This document shows, in pieces, positions 26,998 through 35,320 of a stretch of DNA of 64,000 bases. Position 1 is the first letter of the stretch, and each line of letters opens with the position of its first letter. The translations under genes and the position numbers were made by a program. The DNA is from Alphaproteobacteria bacterium (GTDB lineage: Bacteria; Pseudomonadota; Alphaproteobacteria; UBA8366; Aestuariispiraceae): contig JAWPMN010000001.1 in assembly GCA_033344895.1 (NCBI GenBank), positions 4,162,001 to 4,226,000 of the forward strand, in the 5' to 3' direction. Under the pieces are notes generated by a model, which worked only from the letters and a program-made list of their open reading frames with translations, had not been told where the DNA came from and searched no databases.

Positions 26998-27651
26998 TCA
27001 AAAAACGAAAGCTGGTGCTTTCTGAAACCCGGGCAGCGATTTGACGGTGGCATCGAACAATGTCCGCGGCGTGGTCACGCCATTGCGCTTACCATACAGC
27101 ATCGCCCGACCGATCCCATTGTCACCATTGACGATCGCCATCAAGCGACCGCCCTCCGCCAACTGGTCAATCAGCGTGTCCGGCACCTCATCCACAGCGC
27201 CGGCCAGGATGATGACATCGTAGGGACCTTCCTTCGGATATCCCTGCTTCAACGGACCTTCAACCGCGACCACATTGTCCAAAGCCAGTTCCGTAAGGGC
27301 CTCGCCCATTTCCTTCACCAGATCGGCATCGCTCTCCAGGGCGAAGACGGAGCGGCAAAGCCGACCGAGCACCGCGGCCGAATAGCCCATCCCGGCACCG
27401 ACAACGAGAGCATTGTCCTTTTCCTGCGGCCACGCTTCGTGGATCAGGCGCGCCATCGGCATCGGCGGCATCATCCACCGGTCCTTGGCGATCTCGACAT
27501 GCTCGTCCACATAGGCTTGAGCCCGGCGGGACGTCGGCAGGAAACGCTCCCGCGGAATACTGCGCAGGGCGTCGAGTACCCCGGGTGCGGTAACCTTGTT
27601 CGTCCGCAACTGAGATTCGACCATGTTTCGGCGCGCTAGGGCGAAATCCAT
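26998..27651 (-). CDS. PIMT-like methyltransferase, divergent paralogue
   Basis: A 217-residue class I SAM methyltransferase related to protein-L-isoaspartate O-methyltransferase. Start ATG 27651 (MDFALARRNMVESQLRTNKV); the open frame continues 58 codons upstream without family similarity. The N-terminal helix pattern VLDALRSIPRERFLP and the SAM loop NALVVGAGMGYSAAVLGRLC are PIMT-like, but the substrate segment normally reading GQTISQP is WMMPPMPMARL here, so isoaspartate repair is doubtful. A canonical pcm is present at 54146-54790. The gene precedes tolC, and the linkage suggests an envelope-related role, which is inference. A terminator hairpin overlaps its last codons. Confidence 0.8.
   Translation of the reverse strand: MDFALARRNMVESQLRTNKVTAPGVLDALRSIPRERFLPTSRRAQAYVDEHVEIAKDRWMMPPMPMARLIHEAWPQEKDNALVVGAGMGYSAAVLGRLCRSVFALESDADLVKEMGEALTELALDNVVAVEGPLKQGYPKEGPYDVIILAGAVDEVPDTLIDQLAEGGRLMAIVNGDNGIGRAMLYGKRNGVTTPRTLFDATVKSLPGFQKAPAFVF
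27000..27022 (-). terminator. Terminator embedded in the 3' end of the PIMT-like gene
   Basis: On the minus strand GAAAGC, loop ACCA, GCTTTC is followed by GTTTTTTG. The stem encodes the last codons (Lys-Ala-Pro-Ala-Phe) and the T run encodes Val-Phe and part of the TGA stop at 26998-27000. The stem is only six base pairs but the T-tract is strong. Confidence 0.65.
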
Positions 27652-27837
27652 GTTCCTGACCCATCCTGATACTGTGTTGTTACGCCCCTGCTTTATAAGT
27701 TCCCGCACGTTCCTTGGCAACGCGCGATGGCGCGGCGTTACGGCCGGCAGACACCTTTCTTGACCGAGGTTCCGGGTAAGGCTATAGACGCGCCTCCGGA
27801 CAGTTTCGATCCACCGGATCGGCACGAAATCCGGTGA

Positions 27838-27911
27838 GGCGCGATGGCGGAGTGGTTACGCAGCGGCCTGCAAAGCCGTGTACGCCGGTTCGATTCCGGC
27901 TCGCGCCTCCA
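27838..27911 (+). tRNA. tRNA-Cys (anticodon GCA)
   Basis: A complete cloverleaf with encoded CCA end. Acceptor GGCGCGA (27838-27844) pairs with TCGCGCC (27901-27907); discriminator T is followed by CCA. The anticodon loop CTGCAAA carries GCA, the T-arm is GCCGGTTCGATTCCGGC, and the D-loop AGTGGTTACGC is typical of bacterial tRNA-Cys. It stands alone, 26 bases after a low-complexity end of the divergent intergenic region. Confidence 0.96.
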
Positions 27912-28012
27912 AATCCCTCCCCGTTCCGAAATGCACACTCCTGACGGTACCTGTCAGGAGACCGCCGATCGCTTCATGGCGCCCGACACCATCGCCATGG
28001 TAGTATTCGTTG

Positions 28013-29236
28013 ATGAAGATGTCCGAAATCGTCATCGACCGGCAGATCGGTACACCGGAGCGGGGGCCCTATCCACCGTCTCTGAATGACATCCTGTCTG
28101 CACCGATGGCCGAGGCGGCTTTCTCTGAAATGTCGTCCTGGGACGAATACGCCCCAACGCCGTTGCGCCAACTGCCTTCATTGGCCCACGCCCTTCAGCT
28201 CAGCGCACTGACCTACAAGGACGAGGGACAGCGTTTCGACCTCGGCAGTTTCCGAGCGCTTGGCGGTGCGTATGCAGTTCTGCGTCTCGCGGTCGGCCAT
28301 TTGGAAGGGATGACCGGCACCCGCCCTTCCCTGTCTTCCATCCATGGCGGCGCCTATGTAGACGCCCTCGGCTCCATGACGGTTGCGGCCGCAACGGACG
28401 GCAATCACGGTCCTTCGGTCGCATGGGGTGCCCGGCTGGCCGGCTACAAATGCCGGATCTATCTGCCGAAGAGCGCATCACCGGCACTACGCGACAGGAT
28501 CGCCGCGCAGGGGGCGACGGTCACGGTTGTGGATGGTGGACTTGAGGCCGCCGACCGGGTTTGCGTCGACGCGGCCAGGGCGGAGGGCTGGGCCGTCGTA
28601 TCGGACAGTTCGTATGGTGGGCGAAGCACCGTCCCTGGAGAGGTTCTGGCCGGCTACAGTGTCGTCGCCTCCGAAACGCTTGCCCAAAGCTCGGCCCCCG
28701 CGACCCATGTTTTCGTTCAGGCCGGCATCGGGGGCCTGGCCGCATCCGTCGCCGCCCGGTTATGGCAGGTGCTGGGTAGCCGGCGCCCCAAGCTTATCAT
28801 CGTTGAAGCAGCGGATTCCGCGCGAATGATCGACCGTTTTCGGTCATCGAACGACCGAGCCCCCTGGGGCCCTCCCCTCACCGGGTCGGAACCTTCGGAC
28901 ATGTCTCAGCTGGCCTGGGAAGTCCTGTCCCGCGCCGGACACGCCTTTCTGACCGTCGACCGCCGCGCGGAGGGACCGGTGACAAGATTGCTGGCTGACG
29001 GCGCTGCGGAAGTGCCGGTGTCCGCGGGCGAAACCGCAGGATTGGGTCTCCTCGCGATTATCGGAGCGGCATCGGATCCGTCTCTGCGGGAGATGCTGGA
29101 TCTGGGGACGGACAGTCGTGTTCTGACGATCGGCAGCGAGCGGCCCCATGACGAAGAAGAGGCCTCAGCGATGCTCAACACATCAGATCCACGGGACGAT
29201 GCGCGGCTCTCCGATCTGCACTATCCAAATCCGTAG
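28013..29236 (+). CDS. Diaminopropionate ammonia-lyase-like protein lacking the PLP lysine
   Basis: Fold-type II PLP enzyme family, 407 residues from ATG 28013; neighbouring TTG 28010 and ATG 28019 are alternatives, none with a strong ribosome site. Family segments are intact: YAPTPLRQLPSLA, YKDEGQRFDLGSF, AATDGNHGPSVAWGARLAGY, DSSYGGRSTVPGEVLAGYSV and VQAGIGGLAASVAA. In this family the residue after SF is the lysine that binds PLP (SFKxLGG); here it is Arg81 (codon CGA at 28253-28255). A lysine codon would need at least two base changes, so a read error is unlikely. The protein may be a pseudoenzyme or use PLP unusually. It overlaps the convergent permease gene by 16 bases. Confidence 0.75.
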   Translation: MKMSEIVIDRQIGTPERGPYPPSLNDILSAPMAEAAFSEMSSWDEYAPTPLRQLPSLAHALQLSALTYKDEGQRFDLGSFRALGGAYAVLRLAVGHLEGMTGTRPSLSSIHGGAYVDALGSMTVAAATDGNHGPSVAWGARLAGYKCRIYLPKSASPALRDRIAAQGATVTVVDGGLEAADRVCVDAARAEGWAVVSDSSYGGRSTVPGEVLAGYSVVASETLAQSSAPATHVFVQAGIGGLAASVAARLWQVLGSRRPKLIIVEAADSARMIDRFRSSNDRAPWGPPLTGSEPSDMSQLAWEVLSRAGHAFLTVDRRAEGPVTRLLADGAAEVPVSAGETAGLGLLAIIGAASDPSLREMLDLGTDSRVLTIGSERPHDEEEASAMLNTSDPRDDARLSDLHYPNP

Positions 29237-30591
29237 AGATTCAGGCCGGCGATGATGACCGCCAACAATGCCGTAGCCGTGATTCCGAACGGGCCGTTCC
29301 ACCGCCAAGCGACCGTCCAGCCGCTGCGCCCGGTTACGCGGGCCATGTAGAGAACGGTGGCCGAAAACGGCGAAACATTGGTTCCCTGCCCCCACATGAC
29401 CATCAGCGCGAGCGCCAGAATCGCGGGAGAAACACCGATGACGTCCGGAGTCAGAATGGAGGTTACCAGGACGACCGTGACGACCGGATGCAGGCCTGCA
29501 GCACTCAGAACCGCATAGCCGATCATAATCATGACCAGCATCATCGTCGGAGCGATGGGCAGGGTCGTCCCCGCAGCGTCCGCATCCGGAATCAGGGCCG
29601 CGACTCCTACCCCCAGAACATTCGCACCGGTAAACAGCAATGCCTCTCCCCGCAGTCCCGGCAGACCGGACACCACCCTTCGCACAACGGCGGAGGGTCC
29701 CGGCCCCGCGCCGGCCCGGTGGATTTGTTGCGACCAGATCAGGGCATAGACCGGTGCCGTGACCGCCAGGGCGACCGGAATCGACCAGCCGAGCCCTTCC
29801 ACAAATCCGATGATGCAGCCGAACAGGCTGCAAAGAATCAGGAAAAGGCGCCCCCATACGACCGCCGGCATGCCCGTGACCTTCTGCCCCGCACCGCCGG
29901 GCGGGTTTGCCACGGACGGCGTCGCGCGGCGTGCGAACAAGCGGTCGAACGACCAACTCCAGGCCAATAGCAGCAGGGCGATCAGAAACCCGATCGGGCC
30001 GACATCGACCCAACTGACCCCTGGTACCGAGGCAATGATGACCGCGGTACCGACATAAAGCGGCGACCAGCATGTGCCGGCCCCAAAGCCCTGTATCATG
30101 GCCCGGCCAAGCCGCTTTTGAAGCCGCTCCTCCTTGCCGCTCTCCACCATCGGGGTGAGCAATGAGAGACCGGCAAGGTTGAATGCCACGCCGAGAAAAT
30201 GGCCGACCGCGGCCACCCAGGCGAAGCGCCGACCGGGCGGCTGACGCAGCACGGTCTCCCGAACCGCCAGCAGGGACGGGCTTTGTCCGGAGGGTACCTG
30301 CAGCCATGCGACGGAGGCGAACAGGAGGAGGAACGGCAAGGTCTTCTCGAGGCCCAGCCGTAGAGTTGCGATCGGATCGGGTGTGAGTGCCGCCGCCCCA
30401 ATCCCGCCGCATAGCAGGGCCGTTCCAACCCCGCGCTGAAGGCCAGGAATTCTCGAAAACTCGAGAAGCAGGAAGAGCACCACCAATCCCGCCGCGATCG
30501 CACCAAGCCATGACAGTGACAGCAGCGAGGTCGCCACTGTCAGGATCGCGATGAGCAGGAAGAGAATGGTTGATACGGTCTCGCGTAACAT
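29221..30591 (-). CDS. Polytopic membrane protein, putative anion/organic-acid permease
   Basis: A 456-residue protein with about twelve hydrophobic segments. It starts MLRETVSTILFLLIAILTVA. Two re-entrant-like stretches stand out: IQGFGAGTCWSPLYVGTAVI (about residues 165-184) and VMWGQGTNVSPFSATVLYMA (near 415), each with small and polar residues inside a membrane span, placed symmetrically in the two halves. That pattern recalls ion-transporter-superfamily permeases (DASS, CitMHS, DctM), but no diagnostic motif is certain, so a specific substrate is not given. The gene is monocistronic, convergent with the lyase-like gene and in tandem with oxyR. Confidence 0.6.
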   Translation of the reverse strand: MLRETVSTILFLLIAILTVATSLLSLSWLGAIAAGLVVLFLLLEFSRIPGLQRGVGTALLCGGIGAAALTPDPIATLRLGLEKTLPFLLLFASVAWLQVPSGQSPSLLAVRETVLRQPPGRRFAWVAAVGHFLGVAFNLAGLSLLTPMVESGKEERLQKRLGRAMIQGFGAGTCWSPLYVGTAVIIASVPGVSWVDVGPIGFLIALLLLAWSWSFDRLFARRATPSVANPPGGAGQKVTGMPAVVWGRLFLILCSLFGCIIGFVEGLGWSIPVALAVTAPVYALIWSQQIHRAGAGPGPSAVVRRVVSGLPGLRGEALLFTGANVLGVGVAALIPDADAAGTTLPIAPTMMLVMIMIGYAVLSAAGLHPVVTVVLVTSILTPDVIGVSPAILALALMVMWGQGTNVSPFSATVLYMARVTGRSGWTVAWRWNGPFGITATALLAVIIAGLNLYGFG

Positions 30592-30666
30592 GCAGCCGCA
30601 GTCTTGCCGCGGAAGGCCGGTCTGGGTAGCCCCTTTTTGGACACATCAGCTTGTCCGGCAGGTGAA

Positions 30667-31599
30667 CTATCCCCCTTCTTTGACCAACCGGACACAATCG
30701 GGGGCACCGCCGCGAATGGTGTCCGCGATCGCCTTCATCAAGCGCCGGCGCGGCGATGTCGCCCGGAACACCAGGCGCATCCGCCGGGCGCTGGCTTCCC
30801 CCTTGCCGGCATCGTCGAAGGCCCGCACCGCAATCCCGCTCTGCATCAAGGGCGTCGCATGGGCTGTCCGCGCTGGAACCAGCGTGATCCCGACACCGGC
30901 GGATACGATGTTCAAAATCGTTTCAAGGCTGGTGGCCTGCAGTTCGGCGCCGGCCGCCACACCTGTAGGAACGCGACAGAAACTCAACGCCTGAACCCGG
31001 AAACAGTGCCCTTCACTCAGCAGCAGCAGTTCGTCCGGATCAATCGAAGTCGGCGTCAGGTGTCTTGCGGTGGCAAGCCTATGCCGCTCGGGACAGGCCA
31101 ACAGGAATGGCTCGTCATACAGCTGAATTTCGTCGAATGCCTGTCCGGGCACCTCCGTTGCCAGGATAGCCGCGTCGATGGCGCCCCTTTCCAGACGTGC
31201 GATCAGACCATCCGTCAGGTCCTCCACGAAACCGTGCTTCATTTGCGGCAGACTGTCCCGTAACCCGCGGACAATGTCCGGGATCAATGCAGGTGCGGCG
31301 GTCGGTATGACGCCAATCGCGACATGCCCGGAGAACGGGTCGCGATGGGATTCCGCCGTTCGTTTGATATCCGTCGCCGCCTGCTTGATGCGGCGCGCGA
31401 TGGGCAGAATGTCGCCACCGGCCGGCGTCAGCCGAACGGACCGATTGCTGCGCTCGAACAGCACGACGCCAAGCTCTTCCTCCAGCTTCTTGATTTGCGC
31501 GGATAACGTCGGCTGGCTCACGTGGCATGCCTCGGCGGCCCGGCCGAAATGAGACATATCGGCAACCGCACAGAAGTAGATCATGTCCCGAAGATTCAT
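30667..31599 (-). CDS. oxyR: LysR-type peroxide sensor OxyR
   Basis: A 310-residue LysR regulator from ATG 31599, which has GAGGG eight bases upstream. The N-terminal helix-turn-helix is DMSHFGRAAEACHVSQPTLS. The redox site is SEGHCFRVQALSFC: its cysteines fall at residues 199 and 208, the same numbers as the peroxide-sensing pair of E. coli OxyR. It is divergent from a catalase gene, the classic OxyR target. On peroxide exposure the C199-C208 disulphide forms and the tetramer activates transcription. The regulator probably controls both genes from the 132-base gap. Confidence 0.93.
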   Translation of the reverse strand: MNLRDMIYFCAVADMSHFGRAAEACHVSQPTLSAQIKKLEEELGVVLFERSNRSVRLTPAGGDILPIARRIKQAATDIKRTAESHRDPFSGHVAIGVIPTAAPALIPDIVRGLRDSLPQMKHGFVEDLTDGLIARLERGAIDAAILATEVPGQAFDEIQLYDEPFLLACPERHRLATARHLTPTSIDPDELLLLSEGHCFRVQALSFCRVPTGVAAGAELQATSLETILNIVSAGVGITLVPARTAHATPLMQSGIAVRAFDDAGKGEASARRMRLVFRATSPRRRLMKAIADTIRGGAPDCVRLVKEGG

Positions 31600-31731
31600 G
31601 ACACCCTCATAATCGTTAATTCCTATCGATTCTATACAATCAATCAATTTCACATATCAATTGGCAACTTGTAGCCTGACTTCAGAAAGTGACCCATCGG
31701 TCCCTTCGAAACGACTGAAAGGAATGCTTCC
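31600..31731. promoter_or_regulatory. oxyR-katA divergent promoter region
   Basis: This gap is markedly AT-rich compared with its surroundings, especially 31608-31665. It contains CTAT-N5-CTAT (31624-31636 region) and several short T-N11-A pairs, loosely like the spaced ATAG/CTAT elements of OxyR sites. Individual boxes cannot be fixed by eye. Confidence 0.5.
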
Positions 31732-33207
31732 ATGTCCAAGGAACCTGCCTCCTCCAAGTGCCCGGTGATGACCACGACGGCCGGCGCGCCTGTGGCCGAC
31801 AACCAGAACAGTGCGACGGCCGGTCCACGTGGGCCGCTGCTTCTTCAGGACTACCAGTTGATCGAAAAACTGGCGCATCAGAACCGGGAGCGGATTCCGG
31901 AGCGTGTGGTTCACGCGAAGGGCTGGGGTGCGTACGGGACTTTCACCGTAACCCGGGACATCACGCGCTACACCAAGGCAAAGATCTTCTCGCAGGTCGG
32001 CAAGCAGACTGACCTTATCTCGCGTTTCTCCACGGTCGCCGGCGAACTGGGCGCGGCCGATGCGGAACGCGATGTACGCGGCTTTGCCCTGAAGTTCTAC
32101 ACCGAGGAGGGAAATTGGGACATGGTCGGCAACAATACGCCGGTCTTCTTCCTGCGCGACCCGCAGAAATTCCCGGATTTCATCCACACCCAAAAGCGTC
32201 ATCCGAAAACCAACCTGCGGTCCGCCACGGCAATGTGGGATTACTGGTCACAGAGCCCGGAAGCCCTGCATCAGGTGACGATCCTGATGTCAGACCGCGG
32301 CATTCCCCGCGCACCGATGTACATGAACGGCTACGGCAGCCACACGTATTCCTTCATCAATGCCGAGAATGAGCGGTTCTGGGTCAAGTTCCACTTCAAG
32401 ACCCAGCAGGGGCACCGCCACTTCACCGACGCCGAATCCGCGGAAGAGATCGGCCGCAGCCGCGAAACCTATCAGGAAGCCCTCTTCGGTGCGATCGAGA
32501 AAGGCGCGTTCCCGAAGTGGACGGTTCATGTTCAGGTCATGCCGGAAGACGAGGCGGACAAGACGCCCTACAACCCGTTCGACCTTACCAAGGTTTGGCC
32601 CCATGGCGACTATCCGCTTATCGAGGTCGGAGAGATCGAGCTGAACCGAAACCCGGAGAACTACTTCCAGGAGGTTGAAAACGCCGCATATTCGCCGTCC
32701 AACATCGTGCCAGGGATCGGCTTCTCGCCGGACAAGGTGCTGCAGGCGCGCATCTTCTCCTATGCGGATGCCCATCGCTACAGACTCGGGACGCATTACG
32801 AAGCCCTGCCGGTCAACCGGCCGCGCTGCCCGGTGCATCATTACCACAAGGATGGCCAGATGAACTTCATGCCGCCCTCCGCCACACCGGACGCCTATTA
32901 CGAGCCGAACAGCATGGGCGGTCCGAAGCAGGCCCCGGAATTCCGGGAGCCACCGTTGAAGATCTCCGGCGACGCGGATCGTTTCGACCACCGGGAAGGC
33001 AATGACGACTATAGTCAGCCGCGTGCACTGTTCCTGATGTTCGACGATGGGCAAAAGGAACGCCTATTCGATGCCATTGCCGGGTCGATGGCCGGGGTAC
33101 CAGAAGAAATCCTGATCCGTGCACTGGCTCATTTCGCGCGCATTCACCCGGACTATGCCGGTGGAATCGCGAAACGGGTCGGGCTGCCCGTCCCGACCGT
33201 GACCTGA
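31732..33207 (+). CDS. katA: Catalase (small-subunit, clade 3 type)
   Basis: Haem catalase of 491 residues, typical of the small-subunit monofunctional class, converting hydrogen peroxide to water and oxygen in the cytoplasm. The catalytic histidine lies in [18 protein letters not shown] (about residue 61), the catalytic asparagine in [15 protein letters not shown], and the proximal haem ligand tyrosine in [19 protein letters not shown]-like C-terminal extensions of the large class are absent. AAAGGAA precedes the start by seven bases. Divergent oxyR and a strong terminator downstream indicate a single-gene peroxide-induced unit. Confidence 0.96.
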   Translation: MSKEPASSKCPVMTTTAGAPVADNQNSATAGPRGPLLLQDYQLIEKLAHQNRERIPERVVHAKGWGAYGTFTVTRDITRYTKAKIFSQVGKQTDLISRFSTVAGELGAADAERDVRGFALKFYTEEGNWDMVGNNTPVFFLRDPQKFPDFIHTQKRHPKTNLRSATAMWDYWSQSPEALHQVTILMSDRGIPRAPMYMNGYGSHTYSFINAENERFWVKFHFKTQQGHRHFTDAESAEEIGRSRETYQEALFGAIEKGAFPKWTVHVQVMPEDEADKTPYNPFDLTKVWPHGDYPLIEVGEIELNRNPENYFQEVENAAYSPSNIVPGIGFSPDKVLQARIFSYADAHRYRLGTHYEALPVNRPRCPVHHYHKDGQMNFMPPSATPDAYYEPNSMGGPKQAPEFREPPLKISGDADRFDHREGNDDYSQPRALFLMFDDGQKERLFDAIAGSMAGVPEEILIRALAHFARIHPDYAGGIAKRVGLPVPTVT

Positions 33208-33222
33208 CCTTCAACCTTAACA

Positions 33223-33258
33223 GCCCCGCCCGTCTGCGCCGGGCGGGGCAAACTTTTG
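33223..33258 (+). terminator. Rho-independent terminator after the catalase gene
   Basis: GCCCCGCCCG (33223-33232) pairs with CGGGCGGGGC (33240-33249) around a seven-base loop and is followed by AAACTTTTG. The 10-bp GC stem is strong; the T run is short and slightly displaced. Confidence 0.8.
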
Positions 33259-33442
33259 CCTGAGGCCCAACAAGGGACCAATCGCAACAGTGGTCCAAAT
33301 CAATGGCTTTATCATTGATGCGAGAAGAATAATTCGCCATTCTAGTATATGTTGGATTCAAAGATACACGTTAACCGGTCACGGAACTGTCGAAAGATGC
33401 GGTCACCGAACCTGACGGGCCGCAGCGATGGAGTTTCGACTT

Positions 33443-35320
33443 ATGGCGCTCGACCAGGCATCGTTCTCCACCAACCGACTGGCGCGTGGTGCCCGCCTGG
33501 TTATTGCTGCCTTGTTGTTGCTTACTGTGGTGGCCGGCGGGTTTGCTTTTCTGATCGGGGATCACTTCAACAAGATCGAACGGGACTGGCTGAAATTCAG
33601 CAGCATCCCTACTGAAAAGGGCCTCCTGCTAAGCCGACTGAACAACAAGATCGGGTTCAGCGGCCTGATTCATAACTTCAAGAATTATGTCATTCGCGGC
33701 GATGTCGGGTTCCGAAACATGGCGCTTAGCGATCATGCGGACGCAACCGACATTCTCGATCAATACGCGCTCCTGGGCGTTTCCGGCGAAGAGCATGCGG
33801 CCATCCAGGCAATTCGCCGGGTAATAGACGAGTACCGCGACAACATCGCCATCGTGGAAAACATGCACGCAGCGGGCAATTCGACGGCGGAAATCGATCG
33901 CCGGATACGTGTTCGCGATACGGAGATGATACACGGTCTCACAACGCTGCGGACCGCCTGGCGGAACAGTTACGATTCCGGGCGGGCCATCCTATCGAGT
34001 TCGGTCGACGAGGGCCGCATGTGGTCCCTCGGCGCTCAAATCGCTGCTGCCCTCTTTCTGGGCCTCGCGATCGCCATGGCTGTTTGGATTCTACACCGCG
34101 AACGGCTTCTGGGCGACGCTGTCCGTCGATTGGAAGCCCACGCCGACCGGTTTGAAAGCATCGTCAACAACAGCAGCGACGGGATGCTGACCGTTACCCT
34201 GGATGGCCGCATTGAATCCTTCAACACCGCAGCAGAACAGATTTTCGGGTACTCCAGCCAGGAGGCGGTTGGTATGGAGGTCAGCGCCCTTGTCCCGGAT
34301 GACCTTCAGGATGGACATCGTGAGACGATCCGGGAAATCGCCTCCAGCAACACGGAAACAATTCATTACCCGCGATTGGTCCATGGCCGCCGCAAGGACG
34401 GGAGTTCGGTTCCAATCGAGATCAACATCGCTGCCTATCAGGTTGAGGGCACAAAGAATTATGTCGCCTCGTTTCGCGACATCACGACAAGACTTCGGGC
34501 GGAGATCGAACTCCGGGACCTCAAGGAAGCAGCCGAAGCGGCCAGTGACGCAAAGTCGTCATTCCTGGCCAGCATGAGCCATGAACTGCGTACGCCGCTG
34601 AACGCGGTCATCGGCTTTTCAGAAATGCTTCGAATGGGCGACCTCTCGGAACGCCAGCTGGAATGGACAGCCCATATCCATACCGCCGGCACGCATCTGC
34701 ATGAACTGGTGGGACAAATTCTGGATCTGGCACAGATTGAGCGCGGTCGTCTCGACATCCGGCCAAGACCGGTCGATGTCGTTGAAATCATGATGGATTG
34801 TCTGGCACAGATGCAGCCGGCCGCCGACAAGCAGAAGGTCGAGCTTACAAGCTCACTTCCCGATAGGCGGAAAGTTTGCGTCTACGCCGACCCGACCCGG
34901 TTGCGGCAGTGCGTCTTCAACATTCTCTCGAACGCCGTGAAGTACAATCGCGAGCATGGATCCGTCGTGGTTTCCGGGAAAGACACACAGGACGGATTCT
35001 ATCGGATTTCGGTCACCGATACGGGGATCGGAATCGCGGCCGAAGATCATCCCTATGTCTTTCGAATGTTCCAGCGCTTCGCGGAAGAGCCCGAACTGGC
35101 GCGGGAGGGTGCCGGCATTGGGCTGGCGGTTACGGACCAATTGGTCCGGTTGATGGGCGGGCGCCTTACCTTCATCAGTGAAAAGGGCAAGGGCAGCGAG
35201 TTCCGGATCGACATCCCGAAGTCGGAACCCTTGCGTCATGAAGCGGTGAGCGCGGCATTAAACGCCCGGGCCACACTTGCCGTCGGACGAGCCAGGGAAC
35301 CTGCCACCCGGCGACCCTAG
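33443..35320 (+). CDS. PAS-domain sensor histidine kinase, orphan
   Basis: A membrane-bound histidine kinase of 625 residues. ATG 33443 has GGAG nine bases upstream; ATG 33428, five codons earlier, is an alternative. Order: transmembrane helix about residues 17-40, a periplasmic four-helix-bundle-like region to about 190, second helix (about 196-216), PAS domain (about 235-350; MLTVTLDGRIESFNTAAEQI, then IFGYSSQEAVGMEV), HisKA with SFLASMSHELRTPLNAVIGF, and HATPase with NAVKYN, DTGIGIA and GAGIGLAVT. No receiver domain or response-regulator gene is adjacent, so its partner is elsewhere. Its stop overlaps that of the convergent TRAP gene within one CTAG. Confidence 0.9.
   Translation: MALDQASFSTNRLARGARLVIAALLLLTVVAGGFAFLIGDHFNKIERDWLKFSSIPTEKGLLLSRLNNKIGFSGLIHNFKNYVIRGDVGFRNMALSDHADATDILDQYALLGVSGEEHAAIQAIRRVIDEYRDNIAIVENMHAAGNSTAEIDRRIRVRDTEMIHGLTTLRTAWRNSYDSGRAILSSSVDEGRMWSLGAQIAAALFLGLAIAMAVWILHRERLLGDAVRRLEAHADRFESIVNNSSDGMLTVTLDGRIESFNTAAEQIFGYSSQEAVGMEVSALVPDDLQDGHRETIREIASSNTETIHYPRLVHGRRKDGSSVPIEINIAAYQVEGTKNYVASFRDITTRLRAEIELRDLKEAAEAASDAKSSFLASMSHELRTPLNAVIGFSEMLRMGDLSERQLEWTAHIHTAGTHLHELVGQILDLAQIERGRLDIRPRPVDVVEIMMDCLAQMQPAADKQKVELTSSLPDRRKVCVYADPTRLRQCVFNILSNAVKYNREHGSVVVSGKDTQDGFYRISVTDTGIGIAAEDHPYVFRMFQRFAEEPELAREGAGIGLAVTDQLVRLMGGRLTFISEKGKGSEFRIDIPKSEPLRHEAVSAALNARATLAVGRAREPATRRP

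Noticed and set aside
27652-27825. N-terminal extension of the PIMT-like protein
   Set aside because: The 58 residues lack similarity to the family and would run through the probable promoter; the ATG at 27651 matches the family start.
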